A stretch of 64,000 nucleotides of DNA. Source: Branchiostoma floridae (lineage: Eukaryota; Chordata; Leptocardii; Amphioxiformes; Branchiostomatidae). The stretch is from assembly GCF_000003815.2 (NCBI RefSeq), contig NC_049980.1, positions 1,460,740-1,524,739 on the forward strand. The letters run 5' to 3'. Within the stretch, counting starts at the first letter, position 1; each line of letters opens with the position of its first letter. The position numbers and the translations under genes are program-made. Shown here in pieces: positions 1 to 10,271 of this stretch. The notes beneath the pieces are model-generated. The model saw only the letters and a list, made by a program, of their open reading frames with translations. It did not search any database and had not been told where the DNA came from.

Positions 1-300
1 AATAGGAAGCTGCTAGGGGAGCCCAAACACACATCATTTCTGCCTTATATGACAAGCTATCTGCCACCAAAAAAAAATCAAGATCATAGCATGTTCAGGT
101 CAAACGATACAAAAAATTGAAGTTCTGCTGCAGTATCAAGGTCACACACCAGGGGGTCCAAAATTGACCCTACTTTGTCTTTCAGACACCTACCCACATG
201 CCAAATATCATTACAATCCATTCAGAGGTTTTAAAGTTATGCAGACACACAGACACACACACTAAAAACTATACCTCCTTTTTTCATGCTCCAGGTAAAA
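1..300. repeat. Dispersed repeat, family also at 14.8 and 26.1 kb
   Basis: Blocks in the same order recur at 14781-15085: 'gctagggg-gcccaaac' near the start, 'gcatgtycag', 'gcagtat', then 'ctaccc..tatcaaatatcat' and a run of acacaca-type steps. The 3' half also recurs at 26100-26300. No coding capacity is seen. The class is unknown; a SINE or an old non-autonomous DNA element would both fit. Confidence 0.55.
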
Positions 301-940
301 AGGCATGGATCTAATTACAACTATTCTGAGCAAAAACCCTTTGTTTAAGGGTTGCCAATGGCTGTTTTGACTCAGTTTGCGTTTCAACAACAGAGAATTG
401 ATCCATAAACTTTACAGGTGGGATTGATAAGATTGAGCCGATTAATTTCCTGCTTCAATAGATAATGCTTGAAATGGGCCGGCGCAAAGGGACTGATTAA
501 CTGAACCTTTGTCTGATGTATGGTGACTACGAATAATGGGGAAACAATAAGTGCACTGTTGGTAATTATACAGGCCTCATTGGTGATTCTAATGTGGAAA
601 TATTCTCCCTTCAAGATGCATCAGAAGTTCTGTCTGAATTGATGTGTTTGAAACATGACACGCCTCATCACACTTGTGGCTGTGAAAACGGTGTGTAAAT
701 TTTCCTTTGTTGTCTACATTAACGTTTCATTGCCCTGTCATTCAAGTACATGTATGGTAAAAGATTGTCTACTCTAAAATGAATTTATGTAATGGCAGCT
801 TGACAAACTTTATTCTATATCCCTCTATATCTTATGAAACTGATTAATATTACCTGAATCCAGTTAAGATCACTGAAAGCTCTTCCAGTAGCCCTGACAA
901 AGAAGACAGAGTATAACGTCATATATAATGCAGTACAATG
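301..940. other. Non-coding stretch, nothing recognised
   Basis: AT-rich DNA with short chance ORFs only. The 76-codon minus-strand frame at 384-614 has no domain-like character. No RNA gene or inverted repeat was seen. Confidence 0.5.
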
Positions 941-944
941 TATT

Positions 945-1320
945 TGCACTTTACGTTATATCTGTGACGCGAAAACGTTCGATGCGGGTGTTCTGGACCG
1001 GGCCATAACTTCCGTATTGCACAGGTTCGGAAGGCTTATCACACGGGCTCCGTTCAAATAAATCGAACTGTTTCAAGCGGGCCAAGTGCGGCGCCATCGA
1101 AAGTTCGAATACCTGATTCGGACGTTGGAACATTACTGTTGCAACACTTTTTGTTCGAGGGCACCAAATTTGTTCATTTTCTGGCACATTTCGCATCAAA
1201 ACGGGTTTTCTCAGGTGGGTATGACATAAATAAAATACAGCACGGTGTATTCCGCATCACCCTCGGTCCCAGCCCTCCCGCGGGTGATACGGAATACACC
1301 GTGTTGTATTCTATATTTAC
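945..1320. mobile_element. MITE-like element, copy 1
   Basis: About 375 bp that align along their length with 2340-2750. Shared blocks include a 'ggtgttc-agaccg' segment, 'tatcacacgggct', 'cacatttcgcatcaaaac' and 'ttctcaggtgggtatgacataaat'. The 3' part is a strong hairpin (1235-1262 paired with 1282-1309). It is GC-rich compared with its flanks and has no ORF of note. Confidence 0.7.
1235..1309. repeat. 28-bp hairpin in MITE copy 1
   Basis: Positions 1235-1262 and 1282-1309 are reverse complements at about 26 of 28 bases, with a 19-nt GC-rich loop. Both strands therefore read a similar frame, which explains the overlapping chance ORFs here. Confidence 0.8.
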
Positions 1321-2339
1321 TTGGGAAATACTGGGAAAAGTTCAGCTGGAAATTCCACTTGGAATACCAAATCATGACCTCTTGGTCTGGAGCAACAGCA
1401 CTGGTTTGCTGTGCAGTCAAATCATTAGACAGTTACAGCTCACATGCAAAGTAAAGCACACAACCGTTAAAGCTTTCTCCAGGCACTAAAGGTCACCTCC
1501 AAACACTATTGGCATGCAAGCCACTCTGGTAAAGTCCTTTCCCAGGATGCTGGCTCCAGTAAGGCACTCCAAAGAGATACAGTAATCCGGATTTTTATCG
1601 ATACTGCAAACAACATCGCTCCCTTTACTGCATTTTATATTGCGCCCTTTGATTTGGTGGATATGAGTCTTTACAATTTGATAAATACCTGGGATATTAG
1701 AAGACAAAAGTTCAGGTCGTTGTGAGTTTTACAGCGAGGCTGTAAACATTTTACAAGTGTTTTGGAATGGATGGGGGTTATCACAACCGGAATCCTGAGT
1801 AGATGTGTTATTACAAAGTTGACTGTAACTTTTAAGCATTCATTTTACACCCGAGAAAATGTTTACATAGGCTGTATTAATTGTAGTGCTTGTTTCTTGG
1901 ACATTTGTTATGGACATTTTTTTTGGAAATTATCACAGATTCTAGGTTCAACAATCAAGTATTTGCCCCATCACACATATCCATATCAGCAGGAGTCAAG
2001 CACTGACAGGGTTTAACAAGTTTTCTTATAGAATTCTTTTGTTATTGGCTCTTTTTCTGTGTTGAACAACGCTTGATGCCATGATTGTGAAAGGTAACAA
2101 GAACATCAAAATCTCACTCATTGAAAAATCATACTTGCCCAAATGGACAAGTAGTGTAGGACATGTGCTTGGCCAATGAGCACTTTGACTTGCCCAGGAC
2201 AATCAAGCTAGTGGAATAGTCCAATCATGACAGAACCAGTCAGAGTGAAGAATTTGCAAAGTTTGTGCCACATTTGGGTGGGAATTCCAAATAGACTTTA
2301 TACCTTCTACACAAGCTGAAATGTACAACTTCTGTACGT
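1321..2339. other. Non-coding stretch between two MITE copies
   Basis: No supported gene. Short frames at 1486-1707 (-) and 1762-2016 (+) show no recognisable domains or splice context. Confidence 0.5.
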
Positions 2340-2750
2340 TCCTTGGTATTTATGTCATACCTGGCGAAAATATTTGATACAGGTGTTCCAGACCGTGTGT
2401 TACGGTATCACAAGGGTTCTAAGTTGTATCACACGGGCTTCCTTCGAGTAAATAAAACTATTTCGAACGGGCCGAATACAGCACGGTTGAGAATTTGAAT
2501 ACCAAAATCGGATGTTAGAATTGCTGTTATTACAATCTTTTGCTCAAGAACACAACATTTTCTCAACTTCTGGTACATTTCGCATCAAAACATGTGTTTT
2601 CTCAGGTGGGTATGACATAAATATGACATCCCAGTCCTCTCGCGGGTCGGATCACCTTTCGGCCGTCGGGCAATCCTTCCCGCAGTCAGGCTTGTACCTT
2701 AGGTGATACGGAACACACTGTGTTGTATTCTATATTTATAGTGTACTCTA
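2340..2750. mobile_element. MITE-like element, copy 2
   Basis: Second copy of the 945-1320 family in the same orientation. It has an inverted pair, 'atttatgtcatacc' near 2348 and 'ggtatgacataaat' near 2607, and ends in the same 'gtgttgtattctatattta' tail. The segment between 2630 and 2700 is diverged and GC-rich compared with copy 1. Confidence 0.65.
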
Positions 2751-2984
2751 GAAATTCTCACTGCATTCCAGATATCTGTGCCTATTCTTGTGGCTACAAT
2801 CTGGCAGGAGTGGAAGTGGCTTGCTGCTTTAATTCTCCTCTATTGAATGAGATCAGAATGGTTTTGAATAACGTTGGAATGCTGTAGAATGTGGTCATGC
2901 AGTTAGAAGACAATGAACACTGACTGAGTGTACAAAATGTACAAAAGCACCTTCAGTTGGTAAATACATCAATGATGCCTTTAA

Positions 2985-3014
2985 ACTCCACTCACCTTCA
3001 GGGATGAGTGGAGT
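2985..3014 (-). repeat. 3'-UTR hairpin of the R2/HERO-like element
   Basis: A perfect 10-bp inverted repeat (2985-2994 with 3005-3014) around a 10-nt loop, about 30 bp from the element's 3' end. R2-type reverse transcriptases recognise structured 3' UTRs, so this is a plausible RT-binding structure. It is repeated at 6809-6838. Confidence 0.6.
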
Positions 3015-3128
3015 GCCGTCACTCGGGGAGGTCGCGGACGTCTTCAGACGGATCAGCTCTCATCGGATGTTTCGACCCTTATCCGTAACATCCTCCTTCT
3101 GTCGGGTCCAGCAGTGGTGGCCAACCCA

Positions 3129-6100
3129 CTACCCGTCCGCTCCTCCCGGCTTCCAGCTAACTTCCTCCCTTTTCCTCCACACCCAGCATGATGCAGCCTC
3201 CGCTGTTTCTCCTATACTACGCACTGCGTTCTTTCTTGCTCTTCCCGTTATTCCCAGTGCTGTTAGTAGCTTCCATGTAGACTGAGCTGGGAAACCTCGG
3301 CACCCTACTTCTACTGGGAACAGCCACGACTGCCATCCTTTCTCTCTGCAGCACTGGAGCAAGTCGTGGTACTTGCTCGCCTTTCTCTCATGTGCCTCCT
3401 CACACCTCTCCTCCCACGGCACTGTTAGCTCGATCAGTATGATCTTCTTCCCTTCTTCTGACCATAGTACTGCGTCAGGCCGTAAGTTTGTCTGGACTAC
3501 TGAGGGGAAGTGCAGCCTTCTTCCCAAATCTACCTTCAGCTCCCATGCTCTCGCCTTCTGTAGTATGCTCGATGCTGCTCTTTCTGTTGCAGGACGACGA
3601 CTCTTCTCACCTTCTCTGACGAACGCCATGACTGGCGCGCGTTTCGCCTCCACATGGCGCTTCTTCCTCCTCTCTACTTCTAGAATGCTAGCAATGGTCG
3701 ACAACACCTTGTCATGGCGCCACCGGTACCTGCCCTGGGCGAGGGCTACTTTACAGCTGGAGAGGATATGAGCCATTGTTCCTCTTTCCCCACAGAGCTT
3801 GCAAGCTGGGTCTTCTCTTAGTTTCCATCTATACAGGTTTGCTGGTGAGGGTAGCGTGTCGTACACGGACCTAAGCATGAATGATACACGGAAAGGCTCT
3901 AACTTCCATAGCTCCGCCCATGTGATTTTTCTGCTTGGGAGATTCCATTTCGTCCATGCGCCTTGCGCTGCCAACTCCACGGCCTTGGCCCGTCTCCTTT
4001 CTTCCTCTAAGTTTCTAACTTGCTCCTGTACCAGTGCTCTTCTCTCTTTCCTGTTGGCTTTTCCCCACTGTTTGAAATGTGCACATCCCAGGCCCTGTCT
4101 TCCGATGTTGGTTATTCCAACTATATCCCTCAAGACCAGCATCCCTTCTGCCTGTGAGACCATTGAGTCGGGCTTGAACTTCCTCCCTGCCCTTGTTGTG
4201 ACTCCGGCCTGGTTGATCTGCTTGTCTTGGGAGTCTCTTAACTGCATGACCACTCTGCACTTTGCCACCTTGTATTCCTCCACTACAGATGACAACGGGA
4301 GCTGTAGCTGACCTGTTGTAGAGTAAAAACCCAGTGCTGTGAAACTTGGAGGAACACCTAGCCACTTTCTAAGGTGTTTGTTGACCTTTCTTTCCATTTC
4401 TTCTACGCTTGTCAGTGGTATCTCATATACGGTCAGCAACCACATTAACCTCGGGAGTAATCCGTGTTGGTATAGCCAAGCCTTGAACTTGCCTGGCAAT
4501 CCAGACTTCTCAATTCTTCTAAGCCACTCCTCTGTCTGCGCTACGGTGCTGCTGGCATTCTTTCTATCAGTCAGAGAGTCATCGAACCACTTCCCCAAAC
4601 ACTTGACTGGGTTGCCTACTATTGACGGGATGGGTTCGCCTTGTACTTCCAACTTGAATCTACTTGTTACCTTTCCTTTCTTGATAATCATACATCTGGA
4701 CTTCTTTGGTTTGAACTTCATTCTTGCCCAAGTTGCCATGTAGTCCAGCTCAGATAGCATCCATCTGGCTTCTATATGGGAAGTAGTTGTCAGTGTGATG
4801 TCATCCATGAACCCCCTCAAAGGGGTCAGTCTTACTCCTGACTGCATTCTTGGCCCCTTTGCCTTGCTTGCTGCCGCATCTATAATGAGATTCATACCCA
4901 TTATAAATAGAATCGGAGAAATGGTACATCCAGTTACAATACACTTTTCGAGCTTCTGCCACTGAGTTGTGAATTGTGCCGTTTTGAAGCGCATCTGGAT
5001 GCCACCGAAATAGCTGCTTATCATCCCCTTCACTCTTGCTGGGATGTGGTAGTGGTCTAACGCCACCTGGATGAGGGCATGTGGAATGGAACCATAGGCA
5101 TTAGCTAAGTCCAGCCAAACCACAGTCAGATCACTTCCATTTACTTTGGCTTCCCTGATCATCTGGCTGAGTACTCCTGTATGCTCCAGGCATCCTGAAA
5201 ACCCAGGAATGCCTCCTTTCTGTACTGAGGTGTTGATGTAGTTGTTCTCTGTTACGTAGGTCACCATTCTCTTGGCCAGAACTGAGAAGAAGATTTTACA
5301 CTCAACACTCAGCAAGGATATTGTCCTGAATTGGTTGATTGTGGATGAATTTTCTTCCTTTGGTACAAAGCACCCTTCTGCCTTCTTCCAACTAACTGGT
5401 ATGCTGCCCTTCACCCAGATCCGTCGGAGCAACCTCCACAACCTTCGCAGGAGTAGCGGGCACTTCTTGTAAACCTTGTACGGCAACCCACTTGGACCTG
5501 GAGCTGACCCTGCTCTAGCTTTCCTTACTACCTCCTGCACCTCTTTCCACGACGGTTCGCTGATGTTAAGTGGACTCTCTGGTCTTTCTGCTGCCACTAT
5601 GCTAGTGTTAACTTCTAGGGGAATATCCTTCGTGTTGTCATTGTGAGTGACTCTCAAGAAGTCCTCGACCTCTTCTTTGGGACTGATCAGCTTTCCCGAT
5701 TTTGCTTCGCCCAGCAGGGCCTTTGTGAACTTGAACGGATCTCTGATGAACTGTGCCCTCTTGTTCGTTCTTTCTTTTCTCTTTCTCCTAATGCTTTCTG
5801 CTCTGCGGAGCTTGCACAACTGATCGCGCAGCTGGCTTGTTAGCTGCTTTATACCTTCCTTTTCACCGTCTTGACAACTTCTGTATCGCTTGTTCAGTTT
5901 CTTGATTTCTTTCCTTAGCCGCTTGATCTCTCTCTCCCTCCTGTTTGGCTGTTTTTCTGAACAAGGCCTTCTCTTTTTCTCTTCCACTCCAAACCTTTCT
6001 TTTGCCATGTTGTATGTTATCGTGGTGAGGCTATCGACTTTACGCTCTACTGTCCCTGCCAGGGTTGCCTCCAACACCCTATCCAGGTCTTGGTCAAGCT

Positions 6101-6674
6101 GACTCCAACTGTTCGTGTCACTCAATTTCGGCCATTTGATTCTTTCTTTTGCAGGCTGAATCTCTGTCGCGTCGACCCTCTCACTCCCCCTGGACGGCTG
6201 GCTTGCTGGAGTGCTGCTGCGGCTCAGAGGTGATGCAGGAGCTTGGACGTCTCCAGTGCTGTGGTGCACTTCCTGCCTGGAGTCCTCCTGCGTCTCACCA
6301 AGAGTCTCTGCCCCTGTGCGCTGCATCTGCGCCACCTCCTTACCGCACTTGGTTTTGGCTTGGTGAATCTTTAATCCTTTGCTGTTTTTACATATCTTTC
6401 CGCAGTGGCACTGTGCAATTGTTACGGACACCTCGCCTGTTAACGTTTTTTGCGTCATCCGTTTCCGTGATCGTTCACCGTTCCTCGTCGTAGCCATGAG
6501 GTCTGTCCCAATGAGTCCCTCTTCCGCCCCCCCTCTCGGGTGACTCTGGGGGTATTGCTCTTTTCGTTGTGCTGCAGTGGGAGTTGGTTGCTCCCGCTCC
6601 TCTGGTGCGAGTGCTACCGCTCCTTTGGTGCGAGTGCTGTGGGCACGGTGGGTTACTGACCCTGTTGTGCGCAC
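3129..6674 (-). CDS. Non-LTR retrotransposon polyprotein: zinc finger, reverse transcriptase, restriction-like endonuclease
   Basis: An uninterrupted 1181-residue ORF. Near the N terminus, residues 89-110 form a C-x3-C-x8-H-x5-C zinc finger (nucleic acid binding). A Lys/Arg-rich linker (about 245-310) precedes the reverse transcriptase at about 385-720, with catalytic Asp522 in the LDLANAYG motif and the FMDD active site at 622-625. The C terminus has the CCHC knuckle C958-x2-C961-x7-H969-x4-C974, then a PD-(D/E)xK-type endonuclease with Pro1066-Asp1067 and Glu1082 in IELTVPWE. This order is that of R2-group enzymes, which nick target DNA and prime cDNA on it. The start is the first ATG of the frame; Met60 is an alternative. 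With all motifs intact the copy may be recently active. The long plus-strand frames in this interval are antisense shadows. Confidence 0.92.
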   Translation of the reverse strand: MRTTGSVTHRAHSTRTKGAVALAPEEREQPTPTAAQRKEQYPQSHPRGGAEEGLIGTDLMATTRNGERSRKRMTQKTLTGEVSVTIAQCHCGKICKNSKGLKIHQAKTKCGKEVAQMQRTGAETLGETQEDSRQEVHHSTGDVQAPASPLSRSSTPASQPSRGSERVDATEIQPAKERIKWPKLSDTNSWSQLDQDLDRVLEATLAGTVERKVDSLTTITYNMAKERFGVEEKKRRPCSEKQPNRREREIKRLRKEIKKLNKRYRSCQDGEKEGIKQLTSQLRDQLCKLRRAESIRRKRKERTNKRAQFIRDPFKFTKALLGEAKSGKLISPKEEVEDFLRVTHNDNTKDIPLEVNTSIVAAERPESPLNISEPSWKEVQEVVRKARAGSAPGPSGLPYKVYKKCPLLLRRLWRLLRRIWVKGSIPVSWKKAEGCFVPKEENSSTINQFRTISLLSVECKIFFSVLAKRMVTYVTENNYINTSVQKGGIPGFSGCLEHTGVLSQMIREAKVNGSDLTVVWLDLANAYGSIPHALIQVALDHYHIPARVKGMISSYFGGIQMRFKTAQFTTQWQKLEKCIVTGCTISPILFIMGMNLIIDAAASKAKGPRMQSGVRLTPLRGFMDDITLTTTSHIEARWMLSELDYMATWARMKFKPKKSRCMIIKKGKVTSRFKLEVQGEPIPSIVGNPVKCLGKWFDDSLTDRKNASSTVAQTEEWLRRIEKSGLPGKFKAWLYQHGLLPRLMWLLTVYEIPLTSVEEMERKVNKHLRKWLGVPPSFTALGFYSTTGQLQLPLSSVVEEYKVAKCRVVMQLRDSQDKQINQAGVTTRAGRKFKPDSMVSQAEGMLVLRDIVGITNIGRQGLGCAHFKQWGKANRKERRALVQEQVRNLEEERRRAKAVELAAQGAWTKWNLPSRKITWAELWKLEPFRVSFMLRSVYDTLPSPANLYRWKLREDPACKLCGERGTMAHILSSCKVALAQGRYRWRHDKVLSTIASILEVERRKKRHVEAKRAPVMAFVREGEKSRRPATERAASSILQKARAWELKVDLGRRLHFPSVVQTNLRPDAVLWSEEGKKIILIELTVPWEERCEEAHERKASKYHDLLQCCREKGWQSWLFPVEVGCRGFPAQSTWKLLTALGITGRARKNAVRSIGETAEAASCWVWRKREEVSWKPGGADG

Positions 6675-6777
6675 GAGCCAGCCTATTCCTGGAGGTCAGC
6701 TGTCTTTCCAGCGTCAACTGGTCTTTCCCCGTCGTCAGCCGAACTTTCTCGGCGGTCACTGGTTACCCAGACGTCAA

Positions 6778-7198
6778 CAGTTGGTAAATACATCAATGAT
6801 GCCTTTAAACTCCACTCACCTTCAGGGATGAGTGGAGTGCCGTCACTCGGGGAGGTCGCGGACGTCTTCAGACGGATCAGCTCTCATCGGATGTTTCGAC
6901 CCTTATCCGTAACATCCTCCTTCTGTCGGGTCCAGCAGTGGTGGCCAACCCACTACCCGTCCGCTCCTCCCGGCTTCCAGCTAACTTCCTCCCTTTTCCT
7001 CCACACCCAGCATGATGCAGCCTCCGCTGTTTCTCCTATACTACGCACTGCGTTCTTTCTTGCTCTTCCCGTTATTCCCAGTGCTGTTAGTAGCTTCCAT
7101 GTAGACTGAGCTGGGAAACCTCGGCACCCTACTTCTACTGGGAACAGCCACGACTGCCATCCTTTCTCTCTGCAGCACTGGAGCAAGTCGTGGTACTT
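6778..7198 (-). mobile_element. 5'-truncated R2/HERO-like copy abutting the full-length one
   Basis: 421 bp reading identically, by eye, to 2954-3374 (offset 3824), so it is the last 421 bp of the element. It carries the final residues of the ORF, the stop and the 3' UTR. Its 3' end touches the 5' end of the full-length copy with no intervening DNA. Homology stops at 7198, after which unrelated sequence starts. Confidence 0.9.
6953..7198 (-). pseudogene. C-terminal fragment of the retrotransposon ORF
   Basis: Encodes the last 80 or so residues of the 1181-residue protein, identical to the full copy, with the stop at the same place. It lacks the RT and the endonuclease catalytic residues, so it cannot be functional. 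The frame runs a few codons into flanking DNA before meeting an ATG. Confidence 0.85.
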
Positions 7199-8235
7199 CA
7201 TACTAATCATAGCAACTGGGAACGTTGTTGCTCTGAATACCTTTTGTTAAATTAAACTTAGTGGTTAGGATTAGAGCTGAGATAAGCACTATATGCAGAG
7301 TTGGCATTGTACATGTACAGTGTATGTGAACTTCCACAAAGTAAAAACAGATAAAAACACTTAAATGCTAGCATTACAGTAAGTGTTTAATATGGATGTC
7401 TGTGAGTGCCATGACTCTATCCTATAACCTAGGATTCAAGAGTTAAGGATAGGGTTAAGGCCTGAGTTAATGTTGTATTTGGTGCCAAGTTTAACCTTGA
7501 AAGGATTTATTAGGGTTAGAGTTCATGTTGTATGTGGGTCACTTGACTCTCAACTGCTAACCTACATGACTTTTGTGTATGTACGAGCCAAAGATACAAC
7601 CCTGTATAGTTTAGGGGTGAGAGCTACATGTAGTCTTGTATGTGAAGGCCATGACACAGAAGCCAGGAGCTCGGATATGAATCCATGTCTTATCAGTCCA
7701 GAGCAGCTCGGCAGCTCCAGATTGCCATAAGCCAACCCAAATGGTCAGACTTTGCCATCTAATCCACACCTAGCGATTTTCCATTTTGACAAAAGGTCAC
7801 TGCCGCCTCACGGTCAATGCAAGGAAATCAACACATTTCCAGAAGGCTTATTCAGGATCAGCACCAGGAGAGCTTCAAAGCCACCCTGATCAATACGCAG
7901 CCCCCGTGAGGCAGTGTCTTAGATTAGCATCAGCACTGGACATCAAGAAAACTTCCTTAAAGCGTTGGTAAAGATTGTGTCATAGATTGACCTTCTTGAG
8001 GTGGGTGGAGACTGCTGAAAGACAGGTTCCATTCGAACCATCAGGAGTGTTAATCTATCCTGGACAAGCCAATTCTGCTTCGATTTCAGCCCCCAATCTC
8101 TGAGCGATGACCCGGGTTTGACCCGTTCAGACATGCCTATGACTGCAGCAGTGCAGAAGGAGGGGAGGTGGGAAGTGACCTATAGGAGCTGGTAATGGAA
8201 AGGGCAGCCAGAAGGGCAGCGGCAACAGTTGGGGC
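7199..8235. other. Non-coding stretch, nothing recognised
   Basis: No gene model. The block 7740-7980 is less AT-rich and may be under constraint, but that is only an impression. Small frames at 7470-7730 and 7943-8134 have no domain features. Confidence 0.45.
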
Positions 8236-8510
8236 CAGAGCAGAACCAAATCTTCTAGACTAAGTCTCTCAAAACTTTGCTTGTCATGATCAGGCAGTGG
8301 TGTGCTCCCGGATTATGATTATAAAGTCATGAGTTCAGATCCCAGCAAAAGCTCCAGAACCAAATCTTTTGGTCTCTGAACACTTTGCTTGTCATATGAT
8401 CATGCTGTGCCAGTGTGGTTTGTCATGTGATGGCTCATGAACCCAGCAACAGTTGGGTTCAAAGCCAAACCAAATCTTCTGGTGTCTAAACACTTTGCTT
8501 GTCAGTATGC
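8236..8510. repeat. Degenerate tandem repeat, about 110-bp unit, with tRNA-like B box
   Basis: The block 'accaaatcttctgg..ctct-aacactttgcttgtca' appears three times (near 8247, 8358 and 8468). The spacer of the first unit carries 'gagttcagatccc' (near 8331), close to a tRNA B box. This could be tandem SINE-derived units. Confidence 0.55.
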
Positions 8511-8589
8511 AGTTACTTATGGTAGCAATGAACAAGATCTTGGGTTTCAAAGCCGTTGTTTCAAATCCCTGGGCTTGAAAAGTACCAAA

Positions 8590-9105
8590 AACATCCTCCA
8601 GGTTAATTTTGGACTTCCAGATTAATTCCGGACAAACTTTAATCATTTGAAAATTGATTAACCAAATGAGTTAACATTTGCAAGTATGGTATTTTAAAAG
8701 GTAATTAATTTGTAGATTGCAATTAGATGTCTCCCGGAGCAAAGCAAATTCTGGAGAATTCTGGCAGAATTCTGGACAATTCTCAAGAATTCTGGCTCTG
8801 GGGAATTCTCCTGGACCTGAATTCTTGTGCGGAGCCAGAATTCTCCAGAGCCAGAATTCTCCAGAATTCTGGGAACCTGATCCAGAATTATGGAGAATTC
8901 TCCATCGTTCTGCCAGAATTCTCCAGAATTTGCTTTGTTCCTGGAGACATCTAACGTTACATTTTGTAATTGCAATATACATATTAGTTACCTTTTGATA
9001 TTATACCAAACTTGCAAATGTTAACTCATTTGGTTAATCGATTTTCAAATGATTAAGGTTTATCCAGAATTAATCTGAAGTCCAAAATTAATCTGGAAGG
9101 TGTTC
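8590..9105. mobile_element. 0.5-kb foldback element (near-palindrome) with GAATTC-rich core
   Basis: The left half (8590-8850) is a close reverse complement of the right half (8850-9105). For example 'aaccaaatgagttaacattt' near 8660 is mirrored near 9020. The core is a run of quasi-palindromic 'ccagaattctccagaattct' steps with about ten GAATTC sites. The arms exceed 200 bp, so the single strand could fold into one long hairpin. Similar frames on both strands follow from the palindrome and are not genes. Confidence 0.85.
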
Positions 9106-9910
9106 AAATGCCTTTTTTAAATTTTTGTGTGTAAGTCTGATTAAGGTGTGCAAAATTAGAGTGCACCAGTCTGGTAAATCATCAGAGTTTGGACTTACTT
9201 GAGGAACTATATGAAACAGAGTATAGATTTGAAACCGCCTAAACAGCTATATAAATGCCATTATATTTCTGAATTGCCTCACATGAACTGCAGGCTGTTA
9301 CTTGGCTTTATACTTTAGACGGTTTTATGGACTCCGGCCAGTTTTACCACTATATTTAGCCTATAGAAGCTGAGATACATAATGTTGGATGGTGCCGGTT
9401 TGGTGTTATTATGGAGTTATGTAAGTCCCTGTAAACTGCAGAACCAAAATGAACTTGTTTCATGGACAGGACATTGACCTTGGGGCTCACTTCTGGTTAC
9501 AGGAATGAACAGTAAAATATTCTGAGGCAAAGTTGCTTTTTAACTGGACTTACTTGATGGGCAACTCCAGTCAAGGGATGAGCGATGCACTGCTTTTGTG
9601 ATGCCATGACATGCGGATTGAATGTGTGACTAAGGTCTTGGTGACAATTTATGATAACTTACAAAAAATGTAATAGTTACCCTCGTGTATGTTATGGAAT
9701 AATAACTGTCATCTAGTGCCAATGGCTCTCAATATATGGTAAAATGTCTAATGCCCAGCTTGCCAACAAAATCATCATGTTCAGATGATGTTGTATTAGG
9801 GCAATAGACAACTCTGAAGTAGATCATAGGCATCTAGTAATTAGCACCACAGGGGTGCTTTTGGATCAATATTCTTTCGTTAGATTTTAACATAAACTGT
9901 CATAATCCTG
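9106..9910. other. Non-coding stretch, nothing recognised
   Basis: AT-rich, with no ORF above about 60 codons and no clear repeat. Confidence 0.45.
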
Positions 9911-9990
9911 CCTAGGGGTGGGTACGGTGTACCGGTACAAAACCATTTTTCTTTTTGGATACATGTAGGTCCAGAAAAAATGACCTGAAA
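9911..9990. mobile_element. Fragment of hAT-like MITE end
   Basis: 'aggggtgggtacggtgtacc' followed by 'ggtacaaaacca' matches the right terminus of the 31363-31822 element in reverse complement, and its first 13 bases match that element's TIR. The second terminus is not evident, so this is a partial or old copy. Confidence 0.55.
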
Positions 9991-10271
9991 AAAATCAGTG
10001 GACCAGATAATCTGATATTGGACTGATTTTAAAGTGAACAGATATCGGCAGGCGTTCATGTGTTTTGGAGCTTGCATGTCCAAGAAAAGAACAATATAGT
10101 GAAGTAGAAGAGAGCTTCTACGGTCCCATAGAGACAGGGTTGTTTACAAGATAGAATTTTAAGATGCCAATGGACATTACATACTCCACCAAACAGAATC
10201 TTTTTTAGCAAATGTACCATTGTTTTGAGTATCGCCCATTCATAAGGTCGACACTTAAATTCAGATAGACA

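Larger units (their letters stand above)
2954..6777 (-). mobile_element. Full-length R2/HERO-like non-LTR retrotransposon
   Basis: A complete-looking element of about 3.8 kb on the minus strand: 5' UTR of about 100 bp, one intact ORF (6674 to 3129) and a 3' UTR of about 175 bp with a perfect 10-bp hairpin. The 3' boundary is fixed because the same terminal sequence recurs at 6778-7198, where a truncated copy of the same element begins exactly where this one ends. There is no poly(A) tail, which fits RLE-type elements. No target-site duplication was found by eye. The clade (HERO rather than R2 proper) is judged from memory of family features. Confidence 0.85.

Noticed and set aside
3373-6493. 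Plus-strand ORFs of 110-170 codons inside the retrotransposon
   Set aside because: They are antisense to the 1181-residue ORF, which carries every expected motif; the plus frames have none.
2954-7198. Site-specific insertion into 28S rDNA, as for R2
   Set aside because: The flanks at 2953 and 7199 do not look like ribosomal DNA.
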